64,000 nucleotides of DNA from Cylicocyclus nassatus (lineage: Eukaryota; Nematoda; Chromadorea; Rhabditida; Strongylidae). This document shows positions 21,740 to 34,889 of this stretch, piece by piece. The notes under the pieces are model-generated. The model had not been told where the DNA came from. It did not search any database and saw only the letters and a list, made by a program, of their open reading frames with translations. Both the position numbers and the translations under genes were made by a program. How positions within the stretch are numbered: position 1 is the first letter of the stretch; each line of letters starts with the position of its first letter. The stretch spans positions 10,763,817-10,827,816 of the forward strand of contig CATQJL010000001.1 in the NCBI GenBank assembly GCA_958299035.1, written 5' to 3'.

Positions 21740-24700
21740 AGATCTATAATTTTTCAAAAGCAAAAATTGAAGAAAAAATAAACCGGAGTCCTCGGATTTG
21801 AACGTAGCATTGCGGATGGCAAAAAATCTCATACTGTATTCCAAGTAAAGAAGACGAGACGATGACGTGAAGCAAAGACTCCTCTTTGGGCGTAGCAAGA
21901 AAAAAAATAAGAAAATCGAGCGAGGCCGCCAAAAAGATCTTGCAGCAAAGTTATTTGAATGGGGAGTTGAGATATATACAGGAGTTACATAAACACCTGA
22001 ATGATTATGATACGTATAGCATGATGTCTTTTTTCTCTCTTTCATAGGATCAAGAGGAGGGGCTAAATCACTGAAAGGGAAAAAACCATTCGAAAAAAGT
22101 TTCATAAGTGATCTTTCAAGAATCTAATAGGAAAACTGAGGTTCAAGAAGTACATCAAAATGGAGCTGCCCGGGGTTGTTTACTCACAAAAGTGCCCAAC
22201 TTATGTATGTTTGGTGCATATTAAGCAAGGTTGAGAAAACGTGCAAGTGTTGCCCTTGAAAAGAACTTCCTTGGTAGAAAGAAATGTGCTTGCTTAAATA
22301 GAACTGATTTTGACGAAATTGGATGTGCAACAAAGCGAAGTCGAAGCGTCGACAACGAAGACGAAGTGAGCAGTGGGGCTGCAATTGACGAGATTCAATT
22401 GAGGTCGAATGCCGAGTGATGGACGAGCAGCTTGTCGCCTTCTAAGGTGCTTGTGAAAAGCATCCCCAGAGCAACGTATCTGAAAAACAAAAATAAATAT
22501 TTGCCAACAGCGGTCTTGCGATACGATACGAAAATATGTATATATTCGCTTGTAGGCGTTAAGAGAAGAAGTATGCGGAATTGATGAAAAGCTATACAAT
22601 TGATGAAAAGCCTTATAAGTGCAAATAGGTGAGGTGCAAGGAATGGTCACAGAGCTCCTTCGAAAAAGTCTTTGACAAATAATGACAGGCGAAATAAGAC
22701 AACTACCGTAGCCATGCAAATATTGCCTGGGAAAATCTATATTTGTAATAACTCTTTCCCATGACTAGTCATGCTTTTGTAGTATTTTCAGCTTCTACAA
22801 GTAATTACAATAATTACAATCTACGATAGCAAAGAATCCAGTAGCTCCAACGTAGACGGTGATTATTCTTAGATGCTCTCAGAAAAATAGAAAAAAACAG
22901 AAGCTAATTTGGAAAGATAAGGGGAAATAGATGGTGAGAATTATCTTGAGAAAAAATTTTTTACGAATTAAATGTATTTTCCAGAGTTTTTTGAACCCTC
23001 TAATTCAAAAATTATACCAGTTAAAGAGTAAAATCTAATTACAAGCACAGTTCGACGAAACCTCATCCTTTCCCCCTTCTCCCCCCCCCCCCTCCCCACC
23101 CTTCCGCTCTTCCGCCCTCGCCCCGATAACAGTTCCTTTTCTACTAGTTTCACTAAAATTTGAGTTCATGTTTTTTACTTCGCCTTCGCGTACGTTGATA
23201 TGATGTTGTTTCAACTTCGACTTGAAAAGTTGAAAAATAATAAATATACCTTCAATGAGACTCATTGAATGTGCATGGGAAGACGAATCATGTGAAAATT
23301 GTATAAAATCCACAAGAATCAAAAAGCTTCCGTAAAATTCTCGTTGAACTTTATGAGCCTTTATCGAAAGTATGCAGACGGCAGCTGTACACCAACGGAC
23401 TACTGCTTGAATTACTACATGGCTGACATACCTTTTGGGACGTCGAAGACTCAGTTTTTATTTGATAAAAAAATCCAATCAAGGATTGTACTAAACAATT
23501 GAGCGCTTTGCGAGCATGCAGAATTAGCACGCAATCTAAAAAAATTTCCTCTAAAAGTAAGAGGCCTGTATATTTAGTACGCACAAATTAACATAAAATG
23601 CATGCATCTGGAAAGAATGATGGAAGAATAGTTGCACTAAGAGCCTAATGGGAGCTGCAAAACAACAATGAATGAGCAAACAGTGAACAAGTAATGCTTA
23701 CCGGAAAGCCAAAAAAAATCAAAAGGACATCCAATCAAAAGTTTCTGTTGTTTATGGAAACTGAACCAGATCACCATTTCTTCAACGTAAGGGTCACTTT
23801 CAGGATTGCAAAAAAACTCTATACTTCGCTACTAAGAATAATCTCAGTGTTGGTAATTGTGCTCGTAACTTTCTGCTGTAGATGGTGATAACGAAAAGCA
23901 ACCCTACTTAGATCTATACCCTTGTATAGCTCCTTTTTGGTTTATTCCTTGCATGAAATCAAATTACAATGTTAGAAAATTAAAAATGACGCAACTCCTG
24001 TAAGGTTGTTAGATATCAAGCGCTTGGAATGAAAAATAATCCACTGTCATGTCAGTGTGCTCAAAATTCCTACCTTATTGTTATAGTATTAGCACGAATT
24101 TTTAATTCGCTTGCAGGAATGCCACATTGGTGGTGAATGCACTATAGTATGCAGGATAAAATATTGCTTCTACCTGAAAGTTTGGTGCATTACGACGTCT
24201 AATGTCACAGGCAAAGCAAAAGTACAAGCTTTAGCTCTATCTACATTCTTTTCATTTTTTGCGAGACAGTTATTCTTTTTTTGTAAAGCAACGAAGCTTT
24301 TCGCCGCTCCTTTTGAGCGTAGCACAAGGTTTTCGCCACCTTTGATTGCATTTTTGACAGAGCTGAAAAGGTTGTTTTTTAAAGAGTTGCCAGTACATGG
24401 CTTTTTGAGTTTGAAGTTGGATTTCTCCCAAGAAACACAAGAAGCATTCATAAGAAAGATACTGTTCATATACAAGTCTGACAGATGAGAGCGAATGCAA
24501 TACAAAAGCCATCGAGTTCAACGAGAGCAGAACAGCTGTCAATGGGAAAAACCGACGAATGGGCTTGGGTACACGAAAATGCAAGCAAAACATATGTTCG
24601 TCATTTGAAGCCACAACTTTGCTAGTCAAGTTCGTAAAAAGAGCGAGAGAACAGAATGAATGATGGAAGGGTAGAACTTCCTCAAACTTTGGAAAGTCGG

Positions 24701-25870
24701 AATCAAAGCTCTGGCTTTACTCGAAAGATGAAAGCTTGCCAGAAGGGCTTCAAGAAGAACGAAAAACTTTTTGAGCTAATGAGGTGAATTTGCAACAAAA
24801 TTCATTCAAAGACACTCGACAGTAAACATCACTACATATTACTTCAATTCCTAAAAAAATGATTTTACTGTCTAAAAGTAGGGCGGTGCATAAAAGGATA
24901 GAAGGGAGCCATATTAACACTTTTTTTTCACAATATTACAGATCAGTTTGAATGTAGTGAGTTTCCACTGCAATTAGGAGTGGTTGTGAGTTACTTGGAC
25001 TGGGATTTTGATGCAGATAACAAAATGAGACGTATGTATGTTCTTCCACTCAAGCACAAAATGCAGTTGAAATAGGAGCTGTCCAAGCGAAGAATTGTTT
25101 ACACACGTGCGCTCATGCAAGTCACTCATGTACGAAACCAAAAGTAAGAAGAGCAACATTTACAAATCTACTTGATTTATTAATCCATAAGGATGAAGAA
25201 AGTTTGTGTGCTGCGACGACAAAGATTTTGGATGACATTGATCATTCCAAAGTAGGATGCTTTTGAGGAATGTTTTCAGAATTTCAGGCAGAAGGCAGCT
25301 ATGTTGGATAGTTCCAAGTCTCGATGAGTACTCGAAAATAGAATTTTCTTCAATATTCCAAAAATGAGAAAACCTGATGAAAATGAGGAAACCTAAGAAG
25401 CTTAGGCATTATGCACACTGTGAAGGTCAGTCTTACTCCAAAGCAGCCTTAACACATACCCTATCCTATAGAAGGATATATTCTCATGCATTTTTTTGTT
25501 TGCTACCAACACCATATATTTTATGCATTGCCCATTATTCTCATAGGTTATGCAGACGCAAAGCAGCCACTAGCATATTTGTCTGCAGTTAATGTTTACA
25601 TTTGCAAGAACATGAGGTCTGCATCCTGTCCCTAATTATCGGCAAGAGTTTTCTGTTCCTGTTCAAATAATAAAAAAAGAGTTACTGATGTGAAATTTGA
25701 GATAGAGAACTTTCGAAGATTTTTTTGAGCTGCATAAGGAAATGACTAGAAAACTTGAAATACAAAACTTGTAGAAGGTACAGAAAAAATTGTGATGGTT
25801 TGGAAAATCAAGTAGACATTACACTCTCATTGTACAATTATTTCAATGAGTTTTACTTATGGACGGGGAG
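21740..25870. repeat. Composite repeat CR, copy B
   Basis: The longest uninterrupted CR copy in the window. Its segments in order match copy A (1-3054, then 9580-10330), then 16890-17060 and 17505-17660. It lacks the Helitron, hAT and LTR insertions of the other copies, so it supplies the empty-site reference: near 23450 for Helitron H1 and near 24400-24480 for the hAT site. It holds no recognisable gene apart from the open tail at 22231-22419. Confidence 0.75.
22231..22419 (+). CDS. Open coding-like tail in CR segment S1
   Basis: A 62-codon frame ending KRSRSVDNEDEVSSGAAIDE and then IQLRSNAE, stop. The acidic/Ser-rich composition and a downstream AATAAA near 22493 look like the end of a real gene. 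The block is repeated at 240-620 and 32610-32960, where the frame is broken, so it is at best a fragment carried by the repeat. The upstream part is not open. No family is recognised. Confidence 0.25.
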   Translation: MRKRASVALEKNFLGRKKCACLNRTDFDEIGCATKRSRSVDNEDEVSSGAAIDEIQLRSNAE

Positions 25871-26815
25871 AAGAGTAATTCAACCTTTGAAATTTTCTGG
25901 ATCATAATATACAGATGATAATAGTAGCTACAGTTACTATGAAAATTTCTCTGCTTTTGATTGAAAAATGAATAAGATGGAGTGGGATTAGTTGCAGCCA
26001 ACATTCAAGCCAAGTGGTGAGCCTAAAGATCTTCAAAGGCTATACCTTACACTAGATGCGATACCCTGGATCTTCAAAGGCTATACCTTACACTAGATGC
26101 GATACCCTGGGTAACCGAACACATACCGATTCCGCCTTCGTGAGCCAACCTACAGATTCTGCGCAGTTTACGCGCTTCTACACAAAGCGCAACAAATTTC
26201 ACGTCCACTATCAATGCCTGCGGCGTGAAAACTATGGCAGTTGGTGCAGCAGCGCTTAAGACAGATACTGTACTAGTTTATTAGCGAAGACCAAGACCAA
26301 GGCCAAATGATACGCAGTGATCCCTGGCTACTACACGATCTGCCTCAAAAAGCACAATTAGCGAAAAGCAGGAGTTTTTGCGCTAAGGAAAAATTTATAC
26401 CTGCTTCATTACCTACGAATATATCTTGCTGTATCTCTAAAGCTTAATTGCTGCTTGTCGGTTAGAAAAATGTCCCAAAACCAGAAAAAAGCGCTAGATT
26501 AATGGGCCAATCTTCGCATACACAGGTCTTCAAAAGAACAGGTATTATGTGCCATCGAAGATTATGTTACTTAAGTTGGATAACCATAAGTTATTGGTAA
26601 AATGGAAATTGACTTTTGACTGGTTGTCAAGCTCTGCAAGAACCAGAAGATTTTGAATCGAATTTTCTGATTTCGAAAAAATAACGCCATACAAAGGAAC
26701 AACCCGAAAACACTTAGCAAACGATTCAAACTGGTACGGAAAGGGTTGAAGAAAAGACGGAGCCGTCACAGCAATTTTGCGAATATAAATCAAACATCAA
26801 AATATACGTAGAGTA
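25871..26815. other. Intervening DNA in CR copy B, no clear gene
   Basis: This stretch is absent from the equivalent point of CR copies C and F. It contains the 41-bp duplication and two short ORFs (26056-26259 plus, 26545-26793 minus) without recognisable domains. It may be a decayed insertion; no terminal repeats were found. Confidence 0.4.
26028..26109 (+). repeat. Tandem duplication, two 41-bp units
   Basis: Two adjacent, essentially identical 41-bp units starting GATCTTCAAAGGC, at 26028 and 26069. They lie at the start of a non-repetitive 500-bp stretch whose 67-codon ORF (26056-26259) is partly made by the duplication. Confidence 0.85.
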
Positions 26816-27830
26816 GTCACTTACAGCTAGCAGTCACTAGACGTATATGACGGGACCATATGCGTACGCAGCTTTTGGGTTGTTTACACATTTTCTTTTG
26901 CAATTCACGGCAGTGAGAAGAGAAGTTGAATTCGATTTGATCTAGCAAAAAAGTAATAAAAAAAATGTTTTCCTTGCTTGGTGGGAATTCCTTGGAGTCA
27001 TGCAATGCGGTCTCAAATAGCACGAATTGCTTATGAAATTTGAGCTGGTCTGCGTGGAGTTGCTTACTCGTAAACAAACAAATTGTACGGATATGGGACA
27101 TGAACAGCGAAAAAGGAAGCGAGAATGTGTGGTTCCCAAAACGATTTCTCATTTCTAAAAGCTTTCCAAGAAGCATCATTGAGGAATGCAGGGCGGAACA
27201 GAGTAGTCAAGGACGAGATTCTTTGAAAATAAAAATGTCTTCAGACTAGCACAGTGAGAAATGCAAAAAAGATGATGAACATGTAAGGAGGCAGTGTAGA
27301 GTTCCTTAGAAGAAACCTGACGACGGTACCAAGAAGACTGCAGCATCCTAGAATTTATTCAAAGGGGGGGGGGAGACAAAAATTTCCTTCTAAAGAGCGT
27401 GTGTCGTTTGGATCACCTGCTCGGGACGCTTTCGAAATAGCGGCACCATGACCCTGAAACTATCAAGCCCTCATTCTTTTTACAAAGCTATTTTGGTTTT
27501 ATTACCTTGAACAAACTTTGAGACGCAGCAATTAGATTTCCAACATGTCTTCTAATTTTCACAGCAAGGAAGAAGTTTGAATAAATTATGCAAAAAAATG
27601 TGAAACGCAGCAAGCTGGATTATAGACGAACACAGCGAGACTTAGCTGTTAAGCCGAGTGCTTAACAAACTTGCAAAAACTGCTTGCTCGTTCGGAAAAG
27701 AAAGCTGGAACATATGTCTTGACAAACAATGAAGAATTTGAGATGATGAAAATGAATTTGTCGTGCAAAAAGTTAGGGATGATTAAAGAAATATTAGACT
27801 GTAAAAAACGAAGCACTCTTCACTAAAATG
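26816..27830. repeat. CR copy B, segments S8, hAT remnant and S13
   Basis: 26880-27200 matches 17850-18165. 27360-27510 resembles the hAT remnant at 18180-18425, starting with a G-run at 27364-27372. 27520-27830 matches 20740-21060. The same order in copies B and C shows that the hAT remnant was already part of the repeat when it spread. Confidence 0.65.
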
Positions 27831-27915
27831 TATTGCTCTTGAGTTTTGGAGAAAAAAAGTCCATTGTTATGAAGACGAGTGGATTTAAGGGGAATAAGAC
27901 AAGAGAATCTATGGC

Positions 27916-28819
27916 CGGGGCCCGGCAGGAGGTGGCATTTCAGAATTTTGAAAACGATATCCCCTTTGAAGCCAAAATTTCCTTACAACTTCCCCTTTGA
28001 CCCTATCTTTGACCCCCGTAAGTCCCTGACAAACAGATATGCACAAATAATAAGATGGGTGGCCTCAGCGCTTATTATAGTATTACTACCTGGCTTTCCT
28101 GGTCCAGCCGGGTCATCAAGGTTTCAGCTCAATGGGTTCATCCGCAAAGGAATCTATAAAAAAACATAGGGTCAAGATTTGCACAAACTTTGACGTTTAT
28201 ATATCTAAGATACTACTCATTTATTAGTCAGCTGCGAAACTTAACAATTTATGATAACCGATTGGGATTGGAGCGCGCTTTCCGAGACCGATCATAACGC
28301 TGTGAACCCTATTTGGGGCTGTGTCGAAGCGGTGCCTTGGTGGTTTTGGAAGCGGATTTGAACATATAGTAATACTCTCGACCTAGTCCACATTTATGTA
28401 AAGAAATCCGGAAAATTATGTGAAGGGAGGCAGGGAGCCACCCCAGGTGGCTTCCAGGTGGCGCGGGAGCCACCCATTTCGAAAAACACTTACCATTTTT
28501 TAAATTCACATAAGTTTCTCATAATTCCTCATACTTTTTTGTGCTCATGGTCCTCCAACTACACAGCAAATTTGGTGCCATATCGTTACTTGTGCATTGA
28601 AAACGAGCCTATTTCGTTATTTTCCTCTTACAAGAATTGCGATTTGAATTCCCGCCTGCGGGCAGGCTAGCGATCGGAGCACAGAATCTTCACATTGCTG
28701 GAATCTAGGTTCATAGGACAGTAACATCAACAAGGAATGATGAATAAAGAATGACATGTGCATTGTTTATCGGTAAACAAAGGGGAAGTTTGTGAAAGCG
28801 CCACCCCCGCCGGGCCCTG
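27916..28819. mobile_element. Non-autonomous hAT-type element (904 bp)
   Basis: An 8-bp TSD, TCTATGGC, lies at 27908-27915 and 28820-28827. The inverted ends are CGGGGCCCGGCAGG and, reverse-complemented, CAGGGCCCGGCGGG, both followed by GGTGGC-like sequence. No transposase ORF. 62898-63661 is a relative: the interior around 28440-28600 matches 63240-63390, including the GCGCGGGAGC motif. Confidence 0.85.
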
Positions 28820-28827
28820 TCTATGGC

Positions 28828-31233
28828 ATGTATGGATATTTTATTTTATTTTCCCTTATAGAGCAAGAAATTCAACTTGTTTTTTTTTGATAGGAAATCT
28901 CATCTAATTTCAGCCTGCGACATTGTAGCCCAAATGTCCCTCTACACATCATCTGAAATACTACAAAACAATTTCTCTTTTTTGCACTCAGCTCCAAATT
29001 TTTGATTTTTTTGAAAATTTACGTAGCCCAATTTTTCCCCCACTATTAATGGATGGAAATTCAGTTTGAAGTAAGGAGTGTTGTTGGAGCGGAGCCAAGT
29101 TTCTGGTGGACCCTTGTTGAGAGAAAGTTCAGATTTTCACAATTTCCGGTTCACATTTCCCCTCTCAGTGTTCATTTAAAAATGGATATTATCGAATTTA
29201 TAACTGGTTTAGTTTGTTATATTCGCTTTAGATTTGTTTATCTGGTTTACGTGCTGAGTGTCAGAGTTACCGTTGGTTCATATAAAAACACTAAGGTTTT
29301 ACAAATCTGCACCAAAAAGACGCAGAATTATTCATTATTGAAGTGGGTTCTGGTTCAAAGATTTTGTAACCAATAATAATTGTATTTGCCATGAAGGTTA
29401 CAGAATTTATTCGTTACAAAATTGAAAGGTTGGGTAAAAGATTTCACCAGGCATGACTGTAGAAAAATCACTATGGCACGAACTTTGGTGCATTACTTTT
29501 GGGCCAATCTGATATGATTTGAAGTTGATTCATAAGAAAAATTCAGTTAAAGTGGACTGGATATGAGATATTGAAAGATTGCATCAAATAAAGAGAAACG
29601 GAAGAATATTCTTTGCAAATGTAAACTGAAGCCAGCTTTTTTACTCAGCGCTGAAAGGCATCTGACATGAGCTAAGGTATACATTCTACAAAATAATGCA
29701 TTCACTTCCGTAATTCCTAAAATCTAGTGAAATCAGATACTGAAAGCAAATGCTGAAAAGCATCTCTGCAGCAAAACGAAGCAGATGTAGGAGGTTTTTC
29801 CCTTGAATGCACTAAGCAAATTTCGTTCTCTGACTCTTTTCTGCATTTTTGCGTCGATGTTGCTTGAAAAAGTATCGGCAGCTAGCGAGCAATATACCAT
29901 TTTAGCCCCCTCTGCAACGAATTCAGCGCTTTGAAGACGTTTTGAATGGCACAGTGAACATTCATATGTTGCAAGGATAGAGTGACGCTAACGATAGCCT
30001 AAAAATTTTTTTTGAAAAAATTAGAAAAATCAACTTTTATTGGTAGTTTGCTGATTACAGAGTTTGAAAAAGAAAGCACACGAAATGGTTCAAATACCTC
30101 GCTTTTGGCGTGAAACTAATTTTTCTAATTACCTAGTTGTTCCTGTTAACTAAACTGATGAGGTTCAATTACCCAAGCTCCACAACACACAGCTCTAATC
30201 ACGCCATCAAGTAGGAAGACACCAGATCTTTTTAGGACACATTATACGAATCTGTTAGGCAAGGAGAGAAAGTCATAAGAAAGAGGCATTGCTCTAGATG
30301 GAATGCTTGGGTGAGGAGGAGGAGTGCAGTATGTGCATAAATTCTCGTGTTGAATTCCGATGGGATCATAGCAGCATAAGCATTCAGGAATGTCCAAAGA
30401 CTTATTGAGAAATATAGCCAAAGATCAAGGACATTACGGCAGATCATGAAGATTACTTGAGTACTTGAGCCACGAAGTAAGCAATCAGTAAAGAGGCATC
30501 GAATATTTATCGAATGATAAACAGTGGCTCGGACGATGCCTATAACATCTCAAATCCTGAAATTTGAAAATGAGGGCATATGCTCTTCCAGAGCACGATG
30601 CATATGAAATCAAGGGTGTCGGAGCGAAAAATTGTTTACTCACGCGTGTTCAAAGTGGCAAATGTTCGCGCTTCGACAAAAAAAGAACGAAACAATCCCA
30701 ATGTTTGAGAACCTGCTTTCTAACCTTCTCTCTGTTCCCTCCCAATGAGAATGGGTCGCTAAAAATATTTAGGGTATTCTACATAATTACAAGATTGTGT
30801 ATGCGCCTTGCTTCTGCTTATATACAATTTGAAAAATTCCTGAAACTTTTCAAAACTTGGAAGAGTTTTGTGGAAAATTCTTTTTGGGGTTCAAGCACGC
30901 AAAAATTAAAGCAGGCCAAAAGGACTTGCAGACCGCGCCTATCGCTGAATGATTAAATTTCAAAAGTTCTGACTGACCTTCTAGAAAAAAATTTTCGCGG
31001 TGAGCATAAAAGCCCGCTAACATTCTGAAATACAGCAAGAAGCCGAATGTGGAAGCGTAAATCTTTTCAGCAGATGTAGTCAATTTAGCTTTCCGATTTT
31101 TCTGTGCACTTTTGCGTCGGCGATGGCAGAAAAAAGCCTCTGCAGCATGCTAACAATAAGGCATTTTATCTTCCGCAACATTCTTCAATGCCTTGTCATG
31201 CGCGCTCCAAATGACATCAGTAATGTTCATATA
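28828..31233. other. No clear gene; scattered repeat traces
   Basis: 29830-29990 and 31085-31225 are diverged copies of one repeat, also found reversed at 21360-21490. 30560-30660 carries the CR core AATTGTTTACTCACG. ORFs of 107 codons (29053-29376) and 130 codons (30564-30956) have no recognisable domains and are probably chance ORFs. Confidence 0.5.
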
Positions 31234-31235
31234 TA

Positions 31236-31443
31236 CAGTCTGCCCCAATCCTAACCAGGCCAAAATCGGCATGGCGGGAGTCCGCGCCGCGAGGGTTTCG
31301 CGCCACATCTGCGGCTAGCTAGTCTGCTCTCTCCTCGATCTCTTCACTCTCTGCGACAGCGCGCGTATGCAGCGCAAACTCCTAGCGCTGCGAGCGCGCA
31401 AATTCAGCCGACGGTTCGGCCTGATCCCGATTGGGGCAGACTG
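31236..31443. mobile_element. Tc1/mariner-type MITE
   Basis: Perfect 15-bp terminal inverted repeats CAGTCTGCCCCAATC, flanked by TA at 31234-31235 and 31444-31445. It is 208 bp, GC-rich and non-coding. TA duplication with CAGT-type ends is typical of Tc1/mariner. Confidence 0.8.
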
Positions 31444-31445
31444 TA

Positions 31446-32105
31446 ATAAGGATTGGACAGGGAAATGTAGCATCCAGGCGCCCGGCTAGGTTTTTTGTTA
31501 CACCATTAGTCTTGAACCAAAACAATGAGATGTACAAAGCACCATACCTCGTGTGTCAGTTCTGAGGTGTTTAGTTCGTTCCTCCACCAATATTCACTAT
31601 TCTGTATTAGCTCTTCTGTATCTCATTATCTAGCTACGCCTATTTTCTCTATTTGCATATCATCTTCTTCTTGTGGTTTGTCATATTTTTGATAAACCAT
31701 TATATTTCTACCAGTTGTTCTGCTAAGTCAGTGGAACCTGTGGTCTAGACCGTCCTACCGCCACTGAAATCGAATTTCTATATTTGGTGACTTCTGTAAA
31801 TCTTACGTCTCTATTTGACCAAAAAACGAAATAATATGATGCTGATCGAATGACATGCTAACGAGAAATAGCTTACATCATGAGCTCAACAATTAATCCT
31901 AATGGATTATAGGCTTCAGTTCGCACTTCCACTTTCCTTTCCCTTAGAGAAAGGACAGGCCCCAAATGAAACTTTATGCTCTTTCACCATAAACTCCTAT
32001 AATATTCTCTTATCTTCATTGTTAACACGACTGATCAAATCTAATGCAGTAAAGCTTCTATTTAATAGTTAGAACGCATTACAAATGTAGTTGATATACA
32101 TATAT
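31446..32105. other. Nothing recognised
   Basis: AT-rich DNA without long ORFs, repeats or terminal structures that could be identified by eye. Confidence 0.4.
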
Positions 32106-32109
32106 CAGA

Positions 32110-33060
32110 ATCGGACCAAAGGCGTGGGTAGACCAACATAAGCGACTTGTTTTTACTCGAAGCTGGGAAGACTCTCAAAAGAAGTTTTTGGGACCGCCAG
32201 ACTGATGTGATAGTGTATTCCATGAAAAGTTCGATACAACAACTGGTAGCCCCAAATTTTTTAAGGGCATGAATTACAGCTCGAAAGTTCAAAGAGAATA
32301 AGCGAAAAAGAGACAAAATAGGCGAAAATTCAATCTGATCGGATACGAACGCAGCATTAAAATGCAACAAAAAATCCACCTATATATGGTAAGCTTCCGA
32401 AAAAAATGAGGCAAGATTATTTTTGGAAGTTGAGGTATATGCAGAGGGTGATTTGCCCGGATCAAGTATGATTGCGTTCTATAGAATTTTCGCCTCTCCC
32501 TTGTAGATTGGGAGAAGATACTGATTCAGAAAATCGTTGAAAAAAGACTTTTTGGAGGGTCCATGGAGTCACGTGGTCTGAAATAGTCCGAAATGCATAT
32601 AAAATTCTAGCTGGCCTAGTTGAGTTGTTTACTACTAAAAGTGCCCAACTTATATGTGTTTGACGCTGTTAGGCAAAGCGTAACGAACAAGTGTTGCTCC
32701 TGAAGGGAACTTTATGGAAGACACTGCTCGCTTAAGATGGGAGTGATTCTCCGATGCTTCTCTGAGCAACAGAGCGAAGTAGAGGACTCGACAACGAAGA
32801 CGAAGTGAGCAGTGGCTGCAATTGACAAAATTCAAGTGAGGTCGAATGCCGAGTGATGGACGAGCAGCTCGTCGCCTTCTATGGTGCTTGTGAAAAGCAT
32901 CCCCAGAGCAACGTATCTGAAAAACAAAAATAAATATTTGCCGAGAGCGGTCCTGTGGTGTTACGAAAACATATATGCGCACGAGGAGTGGTAGACATAT
33001 TCGATTATATGACTGCAAGTTATTCATTCAACCTATGGAGCTGCATTCGAAAAAGCTCAG
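32110..33060. repeat. Composite repeat CR, copy D (S1 region)
   Basis: 32385-33000 matches 1-650 and 21900-22560. 32780-32960 is nearly identical to 450-610, from ACAACGAAGACGAAGTGAGC through the AATAAA. The coding-like frame seen at 22231-22419 is disrupted here. The match is lost near 33000. Confidence 0.7.
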
Positions 33061-34105
33061 AGGACAATGTGGACAATTTGATGGTTAATATGCAATTTTC
33101 AACTCGAAAGTCAACAAAGTGACGACAGAAGAATGAAGGTCGGGACAAATAACTGAAAAATGGGGTAAAAGAATTTGTTTAAAAACAAGTGTTTCTATCA
33201 TGTAAGTACATAGCGATATCAACAAGAATGTGTACGGCTTCAATCGAAATACCTTCATGGAAAATGCTAGAAATAAATGTGACGCGTGACCACGAATTAA
33301 CATTGGCCTTACATTATTTTGATGCAACATTTATGGTATCTTATTACCTTTTTGGAACTCGTCGGACTTACACTCCTCCTGGACTTCTTATATTCTCTTC
33401 TGTTCACCTATTAAGACTCTTCCTATTTTCCTTTCATTCCAATAAATTCTACTCTCAGTCATTATTTTGAACGAAGCCTACACTTTCGCAGTTTTCCTGG
33501 GAATTACTGATGATGGGCCACTAAGAAAGCTAAATTACCGTTCTAGTTCTAAGGCCCAAACCGGTTGTGTAAAACTCAAATATGCACTTCAAACTTCTGT
33601 TTTTCCCTGATCTCATAACCTCTCTGTACACTCATTCTGCTCTATAAAGTCTTTTAGTCCACTGAGATAGAATAAGTATAGGAATTGAGACGAGGAGTGC
33701 GGAAACCGAATAGAAGAAATTAAATAATGGTTCATCTGAAGTGATGGCGATAAAAATTGTTGTTCGACCACGTTTCTCCCACTAATGCGCTTTAACACAA
33801 AAGATGTTCCTGTGTTTATAGAGAAAAAAATGCAAATGAATTCGGGAAGCTCAATCATTTTGTTTAGTAGTACAATCAAGATACAAAGAAGAGGAATTTG
33901 AATAGAAATAGAGATAGTAATATTTGCAAAAGAAACTATTTTTGTTCCGTTTCGTTCCTGCCCTTAGACGGAGTACAGGAACTCCGGGCTTTCTCTGGAA
34001 CTCTTAGCAAAGAAGGAGAACCCGTGAGCTTGAATTATTGTTATAGTACCAAAATTTTTGCGATTGTCAAAATTGTTTAACAATATTGAAACTCCATCGT
34101 ATGTT
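33061..34105. other. No clear gene
   Basis: ORFs of 93 (33189-33470, plus), 88 (33613-33879, minus) and 60 codons without recognisable motifs. No repeat partner noticed. Confidence 0.4.
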
Positions 34106-34109
34106 ACAT

Positions 34110-34650
34110 ATATGCAATAAATGATACTACAATAGCATGAAGAGCTATACTTTAAAGGTAAACTGAGACATATTAATGTATTTTTGTAGGTAAATGTAGC
34201 TGTCATAATATTTAGTCTGATGGAAACAGTAATCAAGTCGGTTCTTCAAAATGAATTAACTCTCTTAGTCGCTATGGTAATCAGGAGCGTATGGTTATTG
34301 CTTACAATCAAACAATGAGATGAATTATTCATTGTTCTGATAGATACTGGTACTAAATATTCAGATGTTAACTGATTTCAATACTTTTCTGCTGCCGTAG
34401 AATAGGACATATAGTATATTCAGATGTTACTTTGCAAGTGCAAAAAAGACGCAAGAAAGATTTGTTCACATTTTGTTCTTATTTGTCGAAAAAAGCGATA
34501 CCAGTTAGTATAGGTGTTGCCAATTACGGGACTATGTACTGTAGTCATGCAAACATAAAGGAAAATGTGTACTGCCATGGGTAAATAACTTTCCCATGGC
34601 AATAGCTGTGTTTTTTCTATTAGGTTAGTAAGAAAGTTCTCGGACAACAT
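34110..34650. repeat. CR-associated segment S0/S2
   Basis: 34160-34330 matches 49780-49930 (GGAAACAGTAATCAA, CGGTTCTTCAAAA). 34430-34640 matches 50440-50640 and distantly 740-900. In the second locus these two blocks are separated by the foldback element at 49964-50417, so this is the empty arrangement. Confidence 0.65.
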
Positions 34651-34889
34651 TTACCCAATGATTTTGCTCCGAGGCAAGCACCAAATAGGGCATGCTATAT
34701 ATCATTGGATAGAGAAAAGCAAACACTACAAGAACGTACTAATCACGACCATGATTAATGAATACTGTGGAAATAGAGGCGAAAATTCGAAGACATAGGA
34801 TTTCGACAGAGCTCAGAACTCTACCTTCCGTACACACTGTAACACTCACAAATATTCCAAAATATAGTAGACATGATTTCACATACATA

